Assembly: GCF_042683565.1 (NCBI RefSeq)
Contig: NZ_JBHUJW010000009.1
Coordinates: forward strand, 13,962-77,961
Reading direction: 5' to 3'
Origin: Brevibacillus sp042683565
Lineage (GTDB): Bacteria > Bacillota > Bacilli > Brevibacillales > Brevibacillaceae
Length of the DNA stretch: 64,000 nucleotides
In this document: piece after piece, positions 8,274 to 17,603 of the stretch
How the letters are laid out: every line of letters starts with the position of its first letter
Numbering within the stretch: the first letter of the stretch is position 1
Notes under the pieces: model-generated
What the model was told of the DNA's origin: nothing
The model's database searches: none
The model's input: only the letters and a program-made list of their open reading frames with translations
Position numbers and translations under genes: made by a program

Positions 8274-9041
8274 ATGATTCTCGTATTGGCAGGAACGAGC
8301 GACGCCCGGGAGCTGGCGCTATTGATCCAGCGGGCAGGCTACGAGCTTTTGACAACGGTCGTCACGGACAGCGCCGCCAAAAGCATGGAGGAAGCGGGTG
8401 TTCCCGTACAGGTCGGCCGGCTGACGGCAGACGACATTCGGCAGCTGATCGCAGACAAAGGGGTTACAACGGTGGTGGATGCCAGCCATCCGTTCGCAGA
8501 GGAAGCCTCGAAAAACGCGATGGCAGCCAGCAAGGCGGCAGGTGTTCCTTACATCCGCTACGAGCGCGAAAGCATTGCTGCGCCTGGCAGTGACAAGCTG
8601 ATCGTCGTGGACGACTACGTGCAGGCGGCAGAGCTGGCGGCTGACAAACGCGGCGTGATCATGCTGACGACGGGGAGCAAGACGCTGAAAATTTTCACTG
8701 ACCGTCTCCTTGGTCTTCCAGATACAACGCTCGTCGCGCGCATGCTGCCGCGCCTCGACAACATGCAAAAGTGCGAAGAGCTCGGACTGGAGCAAAAAAA
8801 CATCGTAGCGATGCAAGGGCCGTTTTCCAAGGAGCTGAACAAGGCGCTCTACGCCCATTACGGCGTGACGCTGATGATTACCAAGGAGAGCGGCAAGGTC
8901 GGCGCGTTTGACGAAAAAGTGGAGGCCGCCCTGGAAATGGGCATCGAGACGATCGTCATCGGCCGTCCGCAGATCGATTACGGCACCAAGTTTTCCGATT
9001 ACGACAGCGTGCTGAACCAATTGAGCCAAGGAGGAAACTGA
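8274..9041 (+). CDS. cbiJ: Cobalt-precorrin-6A reductase
   Basis: The 255-residue NAD(P)H-dependent reductase of the CobK/CbiJ family reduces the macrocycle of cobalt-precorrin-6A. The N-terminus ILVLAGTSDARELA is the nucleotide-binding signature and VVDASHPFAEEASKNA the substrate-side signature. A TTGSKTL segment follows in the second half. The start follows TAGGAGGGA. It sits 12 bases after cbiX and 2 bases before cbiC, so it is cotranscribed. Confidence 0.93.
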   Translation: MILVLAGTSDARELALLIQRAGYELLTTVVTDSAAKSMEEAGVPVQVGRLTADDIRQLIADKGVTTVVDASHPFAEEASKNAMAASKAAGVPYIRYERESIAAPGSDKLIVVDDYVQAAELAADKRGVIMLTTGSKTLKIFTDRLLGLPDTTLVARMLPRLDNMQKCEELGLEQKNIVAMQGPFSKELNKALYAHYGVTLMITKESGKVGAFDEKVEAALEMGIETIVIGRPQIDYGTKFSDYDSVLNQLSQGGN

Positions 9042-9043
9042 AT

Positions 9044-9694
9044 ATGGACTTCCGTACCGAATTCAAACCGATGACGGTGCAACCGCAAGAAATCGAGGAC
9101 ATGAGCTTTCAGATCATCGCCGACGAGTTGGGCGAGCACCCGTTTACCCCGGAACAGTTCCCGGTCGTGCAGCGCGTCATCCACGCTTCGGCGGACTTTG
9201 AGCTGGGCCGCAGCCTGGTATTCCACAAGGATGCGATCGCAGCGGGGATCGCGGCGATCCGAAGCGGCAAAAAAGTCGTGGCGGACGTGCAGATGGTGCA
9301 GGTCGGCATCAGCAAAAACCGGATCGAAAAATACGGCGGAGAAGTAAAGGTGTACATCTCCGACCGCGACGTCATGGAAGAGGCGAAGCGGCTGAATACG
9401 ACCCGCGCCATCATCTCCATGCGCAAGGCGGTCAAGGAAGCAGAAGGCGGCATTTACTGCATCGGTAACGCGCCGACAGCCCTGCTCGAGCTGATCCGCC
9501 TCGTCAAGGAAGGCGAAGCGAAGCCGGGTCTTATCATCGGAATGCCGGTCGGCTTCGTGTCAGCGGCGGAGTCCAAGGAAGAACTGGCCAAGCTGGACGT
9601 TCCGTTTATCACCAACATCGGGCGCAAGGGCGGCAGTACGGTGACGGTGGCGGCTCTGAACGCGATCTCCATCATGGCGGAAAAGCTGGGATAA
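9044..9694 (+). CDS. cbiC: Cobalt-precorrin-8X methylmutase
   Basis: A 216-residue enzyme that shifts the C11 methyl group to C12, yielding cobyrinate. The catalytic histidine of the family lies in RVIHASADFE (His47). The YCIGNAPTALLEL segment and the C-terminal GRKGGSTVTVAALNA are typical. The start follows AAGGAGGAA closely. The length and motif order are ordinary for CobH/CbiC. Confidence 0.95.
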   Translation: MDFRTEFKPMTVQPQEIEDMSFQIIADELGEHPFTPEQFPVVQRVIHASADFELGRSLVFHKDAIAAGIAAIRSGKKVVADVQMVQVGISKNRIEKYGGEVKVYISDRDVMEEAKRLNTTRAIISMRKAVKEAEGGIYCIGNAPTALLELIRLVKEGEAKPGLIIGMPVGFVSAAESKEELAKLDVPFITNIGRKGGSTVTVAALNAISIMAEKLG

Positions 9695-9697
9695 CCG

Positions 9698-10825
9698 ATG
9701 GCGGCGAAAGCAGACGAAAAAGAAGCGAAACCCCTCCGCCACGGCTATACAACCGGTTCCTGCGCAACGGCGGCGACGAAGGCTGCTTTGCTCGCGCTGA
9801 TCACCCAGGAGCCGCAGCGGGAAGTGACGATTCGCCTGCCAATCGGCGATGAGGTGACGTTTCAGCTGGAGAGCTGCGAATTCAATGAGAAACAGGCGAC
9901 GACCGCAACGATCAAGGACGGCGGCGACGACCCGGATGCGACGCACGGCGCCTTGATCGTGAGCACGGTGGAATGGCGGGATGAGCCGGGCATCGTGCTG
10001 GACGGCGGAGTCGGCGTAGGCCGTGTGACCAAGCCGGGCCTGCCTGTGCCCATCGGCGAGGCGGCGATCAATCCCGTCCCGCGCAAAATGATCCGGGAAG
10101 CGGCCCAGGCCGTGCTCGACCAGTACGAGATCAAACGCGGCATCAAGATCGTGATCTCGGTCCCGGCAGGCGAGGAAATCGCGAAAAAAACATTGAACGG
10201 AAGACTCGGCATACTCGGCGGCATCTCCATTCTGGGGACGCGCGGAGTTGTGGTGCCGTTTTCTACTGCTGCCTACAAGGCGAGCGTGGCGCAGGCGGTC
10301 AACGTCGCCAAGCAAGCAGGATGCGAGCACATCGTCCTGTCCACCGGGGGCAAGAGCGAATTGTTCGGCATGGAGATGTATCCGCAGCTGTCCGAGGAAG
10401 CCTTCGTGGAGATGGGCGATTTCGTCGGCTTTTCCTTGCAACAGTGCAAGCGCAAGCAGATGAAAAAGGTGACGCTCGTCGGGATGATGGGCAAGTTTTC
10501 CAAGGTCGCGCAGGGCGTCATGATGGTGCATTCCAAAAGCGCTCCCGTGGACTTTGGCTTCCTCGCGGGATTGGCGGAGCAGGCCGGGGCGGCAGACGAA
10601 CGGGTCGCGCAGGTCAGGGAAGCCAATACAGCCGCGCAGGTAGGCGATTTGATGGCAGACACGCCCGCCTTTTTTGCCAAGCTGTGCGAGAGCTGCTGCC
10701 GCGCAGCCTTGCAGGAAGTGGGCGGGGGCATGGAGATCGAGACGATGATCATTACGATGAAAGGGGCCCTGTTGGGAAGGGTGACGATCGATGACACAGA
10801 TGAAAGTGATCGGAATCGGGGATGA
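9698..10825 (+). CDS. cbiD: Cobalt-precorrin-5B C1-methyltransferase
   Basis: A 375-residue protein that methylates C1 after CbiG opens the delta-lactone. It lacks the usual tetrapyrrole methylase motifs, as all CbiD proteins do. Recognition rests on the N-terminal RHGYTTGSCATAATKAAL and on GGDDPDATHGALI, GGVGVGRVTKPGL and GILGGISILGTRGVV. The start lies 4 bases after cbiC and has only a weak ribosome binding site, suggesting translational coupling. The 3' end overlaps cbiET by 35 bases. Confidence 0.94.
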   Translation: MAAKADEKEAKPLRHGYTTGSCATAATKAALLALITQEPQREVTIRLPIGDEVTFQLESCEFNEKQATTATIKDGGDDPDATHGALIVSTVEWRDEPGIVLDGGVGVGRVTKPGLPVPIGEAAINPVPRKMIREAAQAVLDQYEIKRGIKIVISVPAGEEIAKKTLNGRLGILGGISILGTRGVVVPFSTAAYKASVAQAVNVAKQAGCEHIVLSTGGKSELFGMEMYPQLSEEAFVEMGDFVGFSLQQCKRKQMKKVTLVGMMGKFSKVAQGVMMVHSKSAPVDFGFLAGLAEQAGAADERVAQVREANTAAQVGDLMADTPAFFAKLCESCCRAALQEVGGGMEIETMIITMKGALLGRVTIDDTDESDRNRG

Positions 10826-12017
10826 CGGCCAGCAAAGCCTGTTGCCGTTGTACCGTTCGTGGATAGAAGAAAGCGAGCTGCTGGTGGGCGGCGAGCGGCA
10901 TCTGGCCTTTTTTCCGGATTACAAAGGTGAGAAGCGCGTGCTGAAAGGCGGGCTTTCCGCCGTGGTGGAAGAGCTGCGTGCCGAGACGAGAAGGACGGTC
11001 ATCCTCGCGTCGGGAGACCCGCTCTTTTACGGCATCGGCGGCCTGCTCGCCCGCAAGCTGAACGTGGAAGTTTACCCGCACCTGAGCTCCATCCAGCTCG
11101 CCTTTGCGAGGATGGGCGAGGCGTGGCAGGACGCGGCGCTCTACAGCGTACACGGCCGCAGCATCAAGGGCCTTGCGCAGCGAATCGACGGCAAGGAAAA
11201 GGTCGCGCTCTTGACGGACGCCGAAAACAGCCCTGCCGCGATCGCAAACTATTTGCTTTCGTTCAAAATGACGGAGTACGACGCCTTCGTGGCGGAAAAT
11301 CTGGGCAGCGCGGAGGAGAAGACAGGCTGGTATTCGCTGCAGGAGATGGCGGACGGGGTCTTTTCGGATCTGAACGTCGTCATCCTGAAAAAGCGCCGCG
11401 AGAGCCCGGCTTGGCCGTTTGGCATCCCGGACGAGGAGTTCTCCCAGCGCAAGCCGGACAAAGGCCTGATCACGAAAAAAGAAGTGCGTATTTTGAGCCT
11501 GGCCCAGCTGCAGCTGCATGCGAAAAGCATCGTCTGGGACATCGGTACCTGCACCGGCTCGGTTGCCATCGAAGCGGCGCGGATCGCCCGGGAAGGCGAA
11601 GTGTACGGGGTGGAGAAAAACGCGGACGACCTGGAAAACTGCCAGCAAAATATGGCCAAGTTTCGCACGGATCTGACTGTCGTGCACGGCCGGGCGCCGC
11701 AAGGTCTGGAGCAGTTTCCCGACCCGGATGCGGTATTCATCGGAGGGAGCGGGGGCGAGCTTCGCGAGCTGCTGCACATCTGCTGCACCCGTTTGCGCCC
11801 CGGTGGCCGGATCGTCGTGAACGCCGCCACCATCGAGACGCTGTACGAAGCGACGCAGGCGCTTGCCGCCGAAGGCTTCGAGACGTCTGTCACGCTGGCG
11901 CAGCTGTCGCGCAGCAAGCCGATTTTGTCGCTGACCCGTTTTGAAGCGCTAAATCCGATCTACATCATCACCGCATGGGCCAAAGCGGCCGTGGAAGAAG
12001 GGGGAAGCAGCAAGTGA
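10791..12017 (+). CDS. cbiET: Bifunctional cobalt-precorrin-7 C5 / precorrin-6B C15 methyltransferase (CbiE-CbiT fusion)
   Basis: The 408-residue protein joins CbiE and CbiT, equivalent to CobL of the aerobic pathway. The N-half (about 1-200) is a tetrapyrrole methylase with VGGERHLAFF and LASGDPLFYGIGG. The C-half (about 205-400) is a class I Rossmann methyltransferase with the SAM motif VWDIGTCTGSVAIEAARI, which does C15 methylation and C12 acetate decarboxylation. ATG 10791 is preceded by GGGAAGGG; ATG 10800 is an alternative start. The stop overlaps cbiL as GTGA. Confidence 0.94.
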   Translation: MTQMKVIGIGDDGQQSLLPLYRSWIEESELLVGGERHLAFFPDYKGEKRVLKGGLSAVVEELRAETRRTVILASGDPLFYGIGGLLARKLNVEVYPHLSSIQLAFARMGEAWQDAALYSVHGRSIKGLAQRIDGKEKVALLTDAENSPAAIANYLLSFKMTEYDAFVAENLGSAEEKTGWYSLQEMADGVFSDLNVVILKKRRESPAWPFGIPDEEFSQRKPDKGLITKKEVRILSLAQLQLHAKSIVWDIGTCTGSVAIEAARIAREGEVYGVEKNADDLENCQQNMAKFRTDLTVVHGRAPQGLEQFPDPDAVFIGGSGGELRELLHICCTRLRPGGRIVVNAATIETLYEATQALAAEGFETSVTLAQLSRSKPILSLTRFEALNPIYIITAWAKAAVEEGGSSK

Positions 12018-12730
12018 CTACGATCGGAACCTTGTACGGACTGGGAGTAGGTCCCGGCGATCCTGAGTTGATTACCGTAAAGGCCTTTCGCCTGCTCCAG
12101 CAATCGCCCGTCATCGCCTACCCGAAAAAGCGGATAGGCAGCAAAAGCTACGCGCATCAGATCGCGGAGCTGTACGTGAAGCCTGATGCGGGCAAAGAAA
12201 TGCTCGGACTCGTCTTTCCGATGACGCGGGACCCGGAAATATTGGAGCGGGAATGGAACAACACCGTGGAGCTGGTCTGGGAGCGCCTTTCAGAAGGCAA
12301 GGACGTGGCGTTCGTCACCGAGGGCGACCCGATGTTTTACAGCACGTTTATCCATATGATGCGGCTGATGCAGGAGAAGCACCCGGAAGTGCCGATCGTC
12401 ACCGTTCCCGGGGTCTCGTCTTTTCTCGGCGCGGCTTCGCGGTTCAACCTGCCGCTCGCTGACGGCGACGAGCAGATCGGGATCATCCCGGCGACAGAGG
12501 ATCGGGAAGCGATGCGCCGGGCGATCGAGGCACATGATTGCGTCGTGTTCCTGAAAGTGGCGAAAGTTTTGCCGATGATCATCGGCCTTTTGAAAGAAAT
12601 GAACCTCGCAGACAAAGCGGCGGTCGCGACGAAAGTGACCTCTGCGGAGGAAATGGTCTGGACGGATGTGAGGGAGCTGAAGCGCGCGGAGCTTGGCTAT
12701 CTTACCTTGATGGTGGTGAAAAAATCATGA
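12014..12730 (+). CDS. cbiL: Cobalt-factor II C20-methyltransferase
   Basis: A 238-residue SAM-dependent methylase that methylates C20 of cobalt-sirohydrochlorin. Signature motifs are GLGVGPGDPELITVKA at the N-terminus, TEGDPMFYSTF and VPGVSSFLGAA. The GTG at 12014 overlaps the cbiET stop as GTGA and follows GAAGGGGGAA. An ATG further upstream in frame would lie within cbiET and has no support. The stop overlaps cbiF as ATGA. Confidence 0.94.
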   Translation: MTTIGTLYGLGVGPGDPELITVKAFRLLQQSPVIAYPKKRIGSKSYAHQIAELYVKPDAGKEMLGLVFPMTRDPEILEREWNNTVELVWERLSEGKDVAFVTEGDPMFYSTFIHMMRLMQEKHPEVPIVTVPGVSSFLGAASRFNLPLADGDEQIGIIPATEDREAMRRAIEAHDCVVFLKVAKVLPMIIGLLKEMNLADKAAVATKVTSAEEMVWTDVRELKRAELGYLTLMVVKKS

Positions 12731-13506
12731 AACTGTACATCGTGGGCGCAGGCCCGGGCGATCCCGACCTGATTACGGTCAAAGGCCTGAAGCTGCTGCA
12801 GGCGGCAGACGTGATTGTCTATACGGACTCGCTCGTCAACGAGGAGCTGGTCGCTTTGGGCAATCCGGATGCGGAGGTGCTGCACAGCTCTGGCATGGTA
12901 TTGGAAGAAATGGTCGAGCTGATGGTAGACCGCGTCCGCCAAGGGAAGACCGTCGTGCGTCTGCAGACAGGCGATCCGTCCGTCTACGGGGCAATCATGG
13001 AGCAGATGGCTCTGTTGAAAGCGGCAGGCGTCGAAGTGGAGATCGTCCCCGGCGTGAGCTCGGTTTTCGCGGCGGCGGCGGCAGTCGGGGCGGAGATGAC
13101 GATTCCCGAGCTGACTCAGACCTTGATTTTAACCCGGGCAGAAGGGCGCACGCCGGTGCCGGAGCGGGAAAAGCTGCGGGCGCTGGCGGAGCATCACTGT
13201 ACCTTGGCCTTGTATTTGAGCGCGACCCTCACGAAAAAAGTGGTGCGCGAGCTGATCGAGGCAGGCTGGAGCGAGGATACGCCGGTTGCGGTCGTGCAGC
13301 GGGCGAGCTGGCCGGACCAGTTCATTTTGCGCACGACGCTGAAAAACCTCGACGAAGACATGGGCAAAAACGGAATCCGCAAGCATGCGATGATTTTGGC
13401 GGGCTGGGCGCTCGACCCGAACATCCACGAGAAAAACGAGCAGTACCGCTCCAGACTGTATGACAAAACCTTCACACACGGGTACAGAAAAGGTGTGAAA
13501 GACTGA
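12727..13506 (+). CDS. cbiF: Cobalt-precorrin-4 C11-methyltransferase
   Basis: A 259-residue tetrapyrrole methylase that adds the C11 methyl group. It starts KLYIVGAGPGDPDLITVKG, then shows QTGDPSVYGAI and VPGVSSVFAAAAA, and ends with an ILAGWAL segment and a charged tail. It resembles SUMT, but the YTDSLVNEELV segment and the cbiL/cbiG neighbours support CbiF. ATG 12727 overlaps the cbiL stop, and the stop overlaps the cbiG start as TGATG. Confidence 0.94.
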   Translation: MKLYIVGAGPGDPDLITVKGLKLLQAADVIVYTDSLVNEELVALGNPDAEVLHSSGMVLEEMVELMVDRVRQGKTVVRLQTGDPSVYGAIMEQMALLKAAGVEVEIVPGVSSVFAAAAAVGAEMTIPELTQTLILTRAEGRTPVPEREKLRALAEHHCTLALYLSATLTKKVVRELIEAGWSEDTPVAVVQRASWPDQFILRTTLKNLDEDMGKNGIRKHAMILAGWALDPNIHEKNEQYRSRLYDKTFTHGYRKGVKD

Positions 13507-14648
13507 TGGTCATCGAACTGATCGAGGGAGAAATCCCGGCAATCCAAAAGCGCGGAGACTACGCCATCGTCGCCATCACCAAGCACGGCGTGGAGATGGC
13601 CCGCGACCTGGCCCAAAAGTTCCCCGGCACGGACCTGTACTACATGAGCAAGTTTGCGCGCGGCGATGAAGAGGCGCGCGGTATCCAGCTTTTCGCAAAC
13701 AGCGTGCGGATGCTCTTTCCCGCCCTCTGGCCCGCCTACAAAGGGCTGGTCATCATCATTTCGCTGGGGGCGGTCGTGCGCATGATCGCACCGCTCCTAG
13801 AGGACAAAAAGAAAGATCCGGCCGTTGTCGTCATTGATGACCGCGGGGAAAACGTCATCAGCGTGCTGTCCGGACACCTCGGCGGGGCGAACGAGCTGTC
13901 GCGCGAGGTCGCGGCTGTCATGGGCGCGCGTCCGATCATCACTACGGCCTCTGACGTGCAGAAGACGATTCCGGTCGATTTGTTCGGACGCCGCTTCGGC
14001 TGGGAGTGGGAATCGGCAGAAAAGCTCACGCCGGTCAGCGCCTCCGTCGTCAACGAGGAGCATGTCGCCGTCGTCAACGAGTCCGGAGAGCGCGACTGGT
14101 GGATGCACGACACACCGATGCCGCCGTCGATTCGCGAGTACGGGACGATCGCAGAGGCACAGGCTGACGAGCCACAGGCGGCGCTGGTCGTGACGCACCG
14201 GCTGCTCACCCGGGAGGAGAAGTCGATCCTGGACAACGGCGTGCTGTACCGCCCCAAAGTCATCGTGCTCGGCATGGGCTGCAACCGGGGGACGTCGGCG
14301 GAGGAGATCGAAGCGGTGATCCAGGAGACGCTGGAAGAGCTGCAATTTTCCATCAAGAGCGTCAAGGCGCTGGCGACCATCGACCTGAAAAAGGACGAGG
14401 CGGGACTGATCGCCGTCTGCGAAAAATACGGCTGGCCGCTCGTCTGGTACACGCCGGAAGAGCTCAATTCGGTGCAGATAGAAGACCCGTCGGAGACCGT
14501 TTACAAATACACCGGGGCGTACGGAGTAAGCGAGCCCGCGGCCAAGCTGTACGCAGGCGTGGACAAACTGGTGCTCACCAAGAAAAAATCGGGGAATACG
14601 ACCATTTCTGTCGGCTTGATGCCGTATCGAAGGGAGGAGCACGCATGA
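13506..14648 (+). CDS. cbiG: Cobalt-precorrin-5A hydrolase
   Basis: The 380-residue CbiG opens the delta-lactone of cobalt-precorrin-5A with loss of acetaldehyde. The middle shows VVVIDDRGENVISVLSGH and LGGANELSREVA, and the C-terminal domain shows VLGMGCNRGTSAEEIE and KKSGNTTISVGLMPY; all are conserved in the family. The start overlaps the cbiF stop by one base and the end overlaps cbiA by four. Length is in the normal range for the full three-part protein. Confidence 0.94.
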   Translation: MVIELIEGEIPAIQKRGDYAIVAITKHGVEMARDLAQKFPGTDLYYMSKFARGDEEARGIQLFANSVRMLFPALWPAYKGLVIIISLGAVVRMIAPLLEDKKKDPAVVVIDDRGENVISVLSGHLGGANELSREVAAVMGARPIITTASDVQKTIPVDLFGRRFGWEWESAEKLTPVSASVVNEEHVAVVNESGERDWWMHDTPMPPSIREYGTIAEAQADEPQAALVVTHRLLTREEKSILDNGVLYRPKVIVLGMGCNRGTSAEEIEAVIQETLEELQFSIKSVKALATIDLKKDEAGLIAVCEKYGWPLVWYTPEELNSVQIEDPSETVYKYTGAYGVSEPAAKLYAGVDKLVLTKKKSGNTTISVGLMPYRREEHA

Positions 14649-16048
14649 GCGACAGCCGTCGCATCGTCATCGCCGGAACCGGCAGCGGGGCGGGCAAAAC
14701 GACAGTCACTCTCGGGCTGATGGCGGCGCTGAAACGAAAGGGACACATTGTACAAGGCTTCAAATGCGGGCCCGACTACATCGACCCGACGTACCATACG
14801 GCGGTCACAGGCCGCCCCTCGCGCAATCTGGACAGCTACATGCTCTCGCATGCTGCCGTGAAGGAAATTTTCGTCCGTGGTTCGATGGGGGCGGACATTT
14901 CCATCATCGAAGGCGTCATGGGTATGTACGATGGCAAGGAAGCGACCAGCGACACAGGGAGCACGGCGGAAATCAGCATCCTGACCGCCTCGCCCGTGCT
15001 GCTCGTGGTGAACTGCCAAAGCATGGCGCGCAGCGCGGCAGCAATCGTCAAAGGCTTCCAGCTGCTAAACCCGGCCGTGCGCATCGTCGGGGTCATCGCG
15101 AACAAAGTCGGAAGCGAAGGGCATTATAAAATCGTCAAGGCCGCCATCGAGCAGGAGTGCGGCATCCCCGTCGTCGGCTACCTGAAGCGGGAAGACGAAG
15201 TGGAGATTCCGGAGCGTCACCTTGGCCTGGTGCCGTCGGTAGAGCGGGGAGAGTTGACGCCGCTGTTTGACAGGCTGGCGGATTTGATCGAGCAGACCGT
15301 CGACTTGGAGCTCGTCTGGAAGCTGGCCCAGGCTGAGAAGCTGCCTGCGGAGCCGGTGCTGTTTGCTGCGGGCGCGACCGGTACAGCAGGGGATGTGACT
15401 GGCGAACCACCGGGCGTAACCATCGCCGTAGCGAGGGACTCGGCGTTCCACTTCTACTATCCGGAAAACCTGGAGCTGCTGGAAGCGTACGGCGCCAGGC
15501 TGCGCTTCTTTTCGCCGCTGGCAGGGGAGCCGGTGCCCAAGGACGCGGACGGTCTGTACATCGGCGGCGGCTTCCCCGAGGAATTCGCAGCCGAGCTGTC
15601 GCAAAATCAGGCCGTGCTGGAATCGTTTCGGACGGCCATCCAGAGCGGGCTGCCGACGCTGGCAGAGTGCGGCGGCTTCATGTTTTTGACAGAGGCGATC
15701 GTGACGACGAATGGCGACAGCTACCCGATGGTCGGGATGATCCCGGGCCAAGTGACGATGCAAAAGAAACTGGCAGCCCTGGGCTATCGCGAGGTGCGCG
15801 GAAAAGAAGGCAATTTCCTGCTCGGCACAGAGGAAGCGGCCAAAGGGCACGAATTTCATTACTCGACCTACCAGACGGATGCGCAGCTCCCCCCTGCCTA
15901 TGAAACGAAAGGATTGCGCGGGACGAAGCCGGAGGGCTTTGCGCAAGGCAACCTCGTCGCCGGCTACACGCACCTGCATTTCGGCTCGAATCCGCAAGTG
16001 GTGCGCCGCTGGATCGAGCGCTGCATGGAGGTGTGCGCGCGTGCCTAA
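14645..16048 (+). CDS. cbiA: Cobyrinate a,c-diamide synthase
   Basis: A 467-residue glutamine-dependent amidase that amidates the a and c acetates of cobyrinate using ATP. The N-terminal DTBS-like domain has the P-loop GTGSGAGKTTVTLG and KCGPDYIDP. The C-terminal class I glutamine amidotransferase domain has the catalytic cysteine in LAECGGFMFL and a late histidine in THLHFG. ATG 14645 follows GGGAGGAG and overlaps the cbiG stop as ATGA. Its stop lies inside the start region of cbiP. Confidence 0.95.
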   Translation: MSDSRRIVIAGTGSGAGKTTVTLGLMAALKRKGHIVQGFKCGPDYIDPTYHTAVTGRPSRNLDSYMLSHAAVKEIFVRGSMGADISIIEGVMGMYDGKEATSDTGSTAEISILTASPVLLVVNCQSMARSAAAIVKGFQLLNPAVRIVGVIANKVGSEGHYKIVKAAIEQECGIPVVGYLKREDEVEIPERHLGLVPSVERGELTPLFDRLADLIEQTVDLELVWKLAQAEKLPAEPVLFAAGATGTAGDVTGEPPGVTIAVARDSAFHFYYPENLELLEAYGARLRFFSPLAGEPVPKDADGLYIGGGFPEEFAAELSQNQAVLESFRTAIQSGLPTLAECGGFMFLTEAIVTTNGDSYPMVGMIPGQVTMQKKLAALGYREVRGKEGNFLLGTEEAAKGHEFHYSTYQTDAQLPPAYETKGLRGTKPEGFAQGNLVAGYTHLHFGSNPQVVRRWIERCMEVCARA

Positions 16049-17603
16049 AGCACTTCCGTTGATGATTCAGGGAACGAGCTCGGATGCGGGGAAAAGCGTC
16101 ATTGCTACGGCCTTTTGCCGCATTTTCGCCCAGGACGGCTACAGGACGGCGCCGTTCAAATCGCAAAACATGGCTCTCAATTCGTACGTGACGCTGGACG
16201 GCAAGGAGATCGGGCGCGCCCAGGGCGTGCAGGCGGAGGCGGCGGGTGTGCTCGCCACGGCGGACATGAACCCGATCCTCATCAAGCCGACGCGGGACTT
16301 TGAATCGCAGATTGTGGTAAACGGCGAGCCGTACGGAAACATGAGGGCGATGGCGTACCGGACGGACTTTTACGACGAAGGGCTGCGCATTATCGAGGAG
16401 TCGTATGCGCGCCTTTCCGCTGACTACGACCGGATCGTGATCGAGGGCGCAGGCAGTCCGGCAGAGGTCAACCTGAACGACCGCGAGCTGGTCAACATGC
16501 GGGTCGCGCGCCTGACCAACGCCCCCGTCATTCTGGTGGCGGACATCGAGCGCGGCGGCGTGTTCGCCTCGCTGGTCGGCACTTTGCAGCTGCTCGAACC
16601 CGAGGATCGGGAGCGCGTCATCGGCGTGATCATCAACCGGTTTCGCGGCGACGTCACGTTGCTGCAGCCGGGGCTGGACTGGTTTGAACAATACACCGGC
16701 AAGCCGGTGCTCGGGGTCGTGCCGTTCATCCCCGACCTGTGGATCGATGCGGAGGACTCGCTCATCCTGTATAACTACCAAAGCCAGCGGGCGTCGCTTC
16801 ACTCTGGCTCGCATGACACAGCCGGCCAGCCGAATACGCGCCGCGACATCGACATCGCCGTGCTTCGCTACCCGCGCATTTCCAACTTTACGGACGTCGA
16901 TCCGTTCTTCGTGGAGCCGGACTGTAGCCTGCGCTTTGTGACCCGCCTCGAGGAGTTGGGCGAGCCGGACCTGATCGTCCTGCCCGGCAGCAAAAACACG
17001 CTGGAAGACTTGCAGTTTTTGCGAGAATCGGGGCTGGCGCAGCGGATTTTGGAGCTGCATCGGGCAGGCCGCACTTACATCGTCGGGCTGTGCGGCGGCT
17101 ATCAGATGCTGGGCGAGTCGATCCGCGATCCCGAGGGAGTGGAATCGCCTTTGCGCGAGTTGGCAGGGCTCGGCCTGATCCCGATGGTGACGACGATGGA
17201 GCGGCGCAAGACGACGGTGCTCTCGCGCGGCGTCGCCTGTTTTGCCCAAGAGCAGATAGAGTTGGAAGGCTACGAGATCCACATGGGACAATCGGATTAC
17301 GCGGACAGCGACGCCCCGTTTATCCGGCTGGCGGACCGCACGGACGGCTACTGCTCGCAGGAGCGGCAGTTGATCGGGACGTATTTTCACGGGCTGTTTC
17401 ACAACGACGTCTTCCGCACGCTGCTGCTGAATGCGATTCGCCGGAAAAAAGGGCTCGCGCCGCTCACGGATCGTCCTTCTTTTGTCGCTTTGCGGGAGCA
17501 AGGCTACGATCTCTTGGCAGAGACGGTGCGACGGCATGTCAAGCTGGACGTCATAGAAGAACAAATGAGACAATACGCAAAAAAAGAGGTGCGTACAAAA
17601 TGA
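16041..17603 (+). CDS. cbiP: Adenosylcobyric acid synthase (glutamine-hydrolysing)
   Basis: A 520-residue enzyme that amidates the b, d, e and g side chains. The ATP-binding start is MIQGTSSDAGKSVIATAF, followed by FKSQNMALNS and GAGSPAEVNL. The glutamine amidotransferase domain carries the nucleophile in GLCGGYQMLG and the histidine in GTYFHGLFHND. The GTG at 16041 follows GGAGGTG with a 7-base gap and lies 8 bases within cbiA. The start is clear, as no good site precedes other candidates. Confidence 0.95.
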   Translation: MPKALPLMIQGTSSDAGKSVIATAFCRIFAQDGYRTAPFKSQNMALNSYVTLDGKEIGRAQGVQAEAAGVLATADMNPILIKPTRDFESQIVVNGEPYGNMRAMAYRTDFYDEGLRIIEESYARLSADYDRIVIEGAGSPAEVNLNDRELVNMRVARLTNAPVILVADIERGGVFASLVGTLQLLEPEDRERVIGVIINRFRGDVTLLQPGLDWFEQYTGKPVLGVVPFIPDLWIDAEDSLILYNYQSQRASLHSGSHDTAGQPNTRRDIDIAVLRYPRISNFTDVDPFFVEPDCSLRFVTRLEELGEPDLIVLPGSKNTLEDLQFLRESGLAQRILELHRAGRTYIVGLCGGYQMLGESIRDPEGVESPLRELAGLGLIPMVTTMERRKTTVLSRGVACFAQEQIELEGYEIHMGQSDYADSDAPFIRLADRTDGYCSQERQLIGTYFHGLFHNDVFRTLLLNAIRRKKGLAPLTDRPSFVALREQGYDLLAETVRRHVKLDVIEEQMRQYAKKEVRTK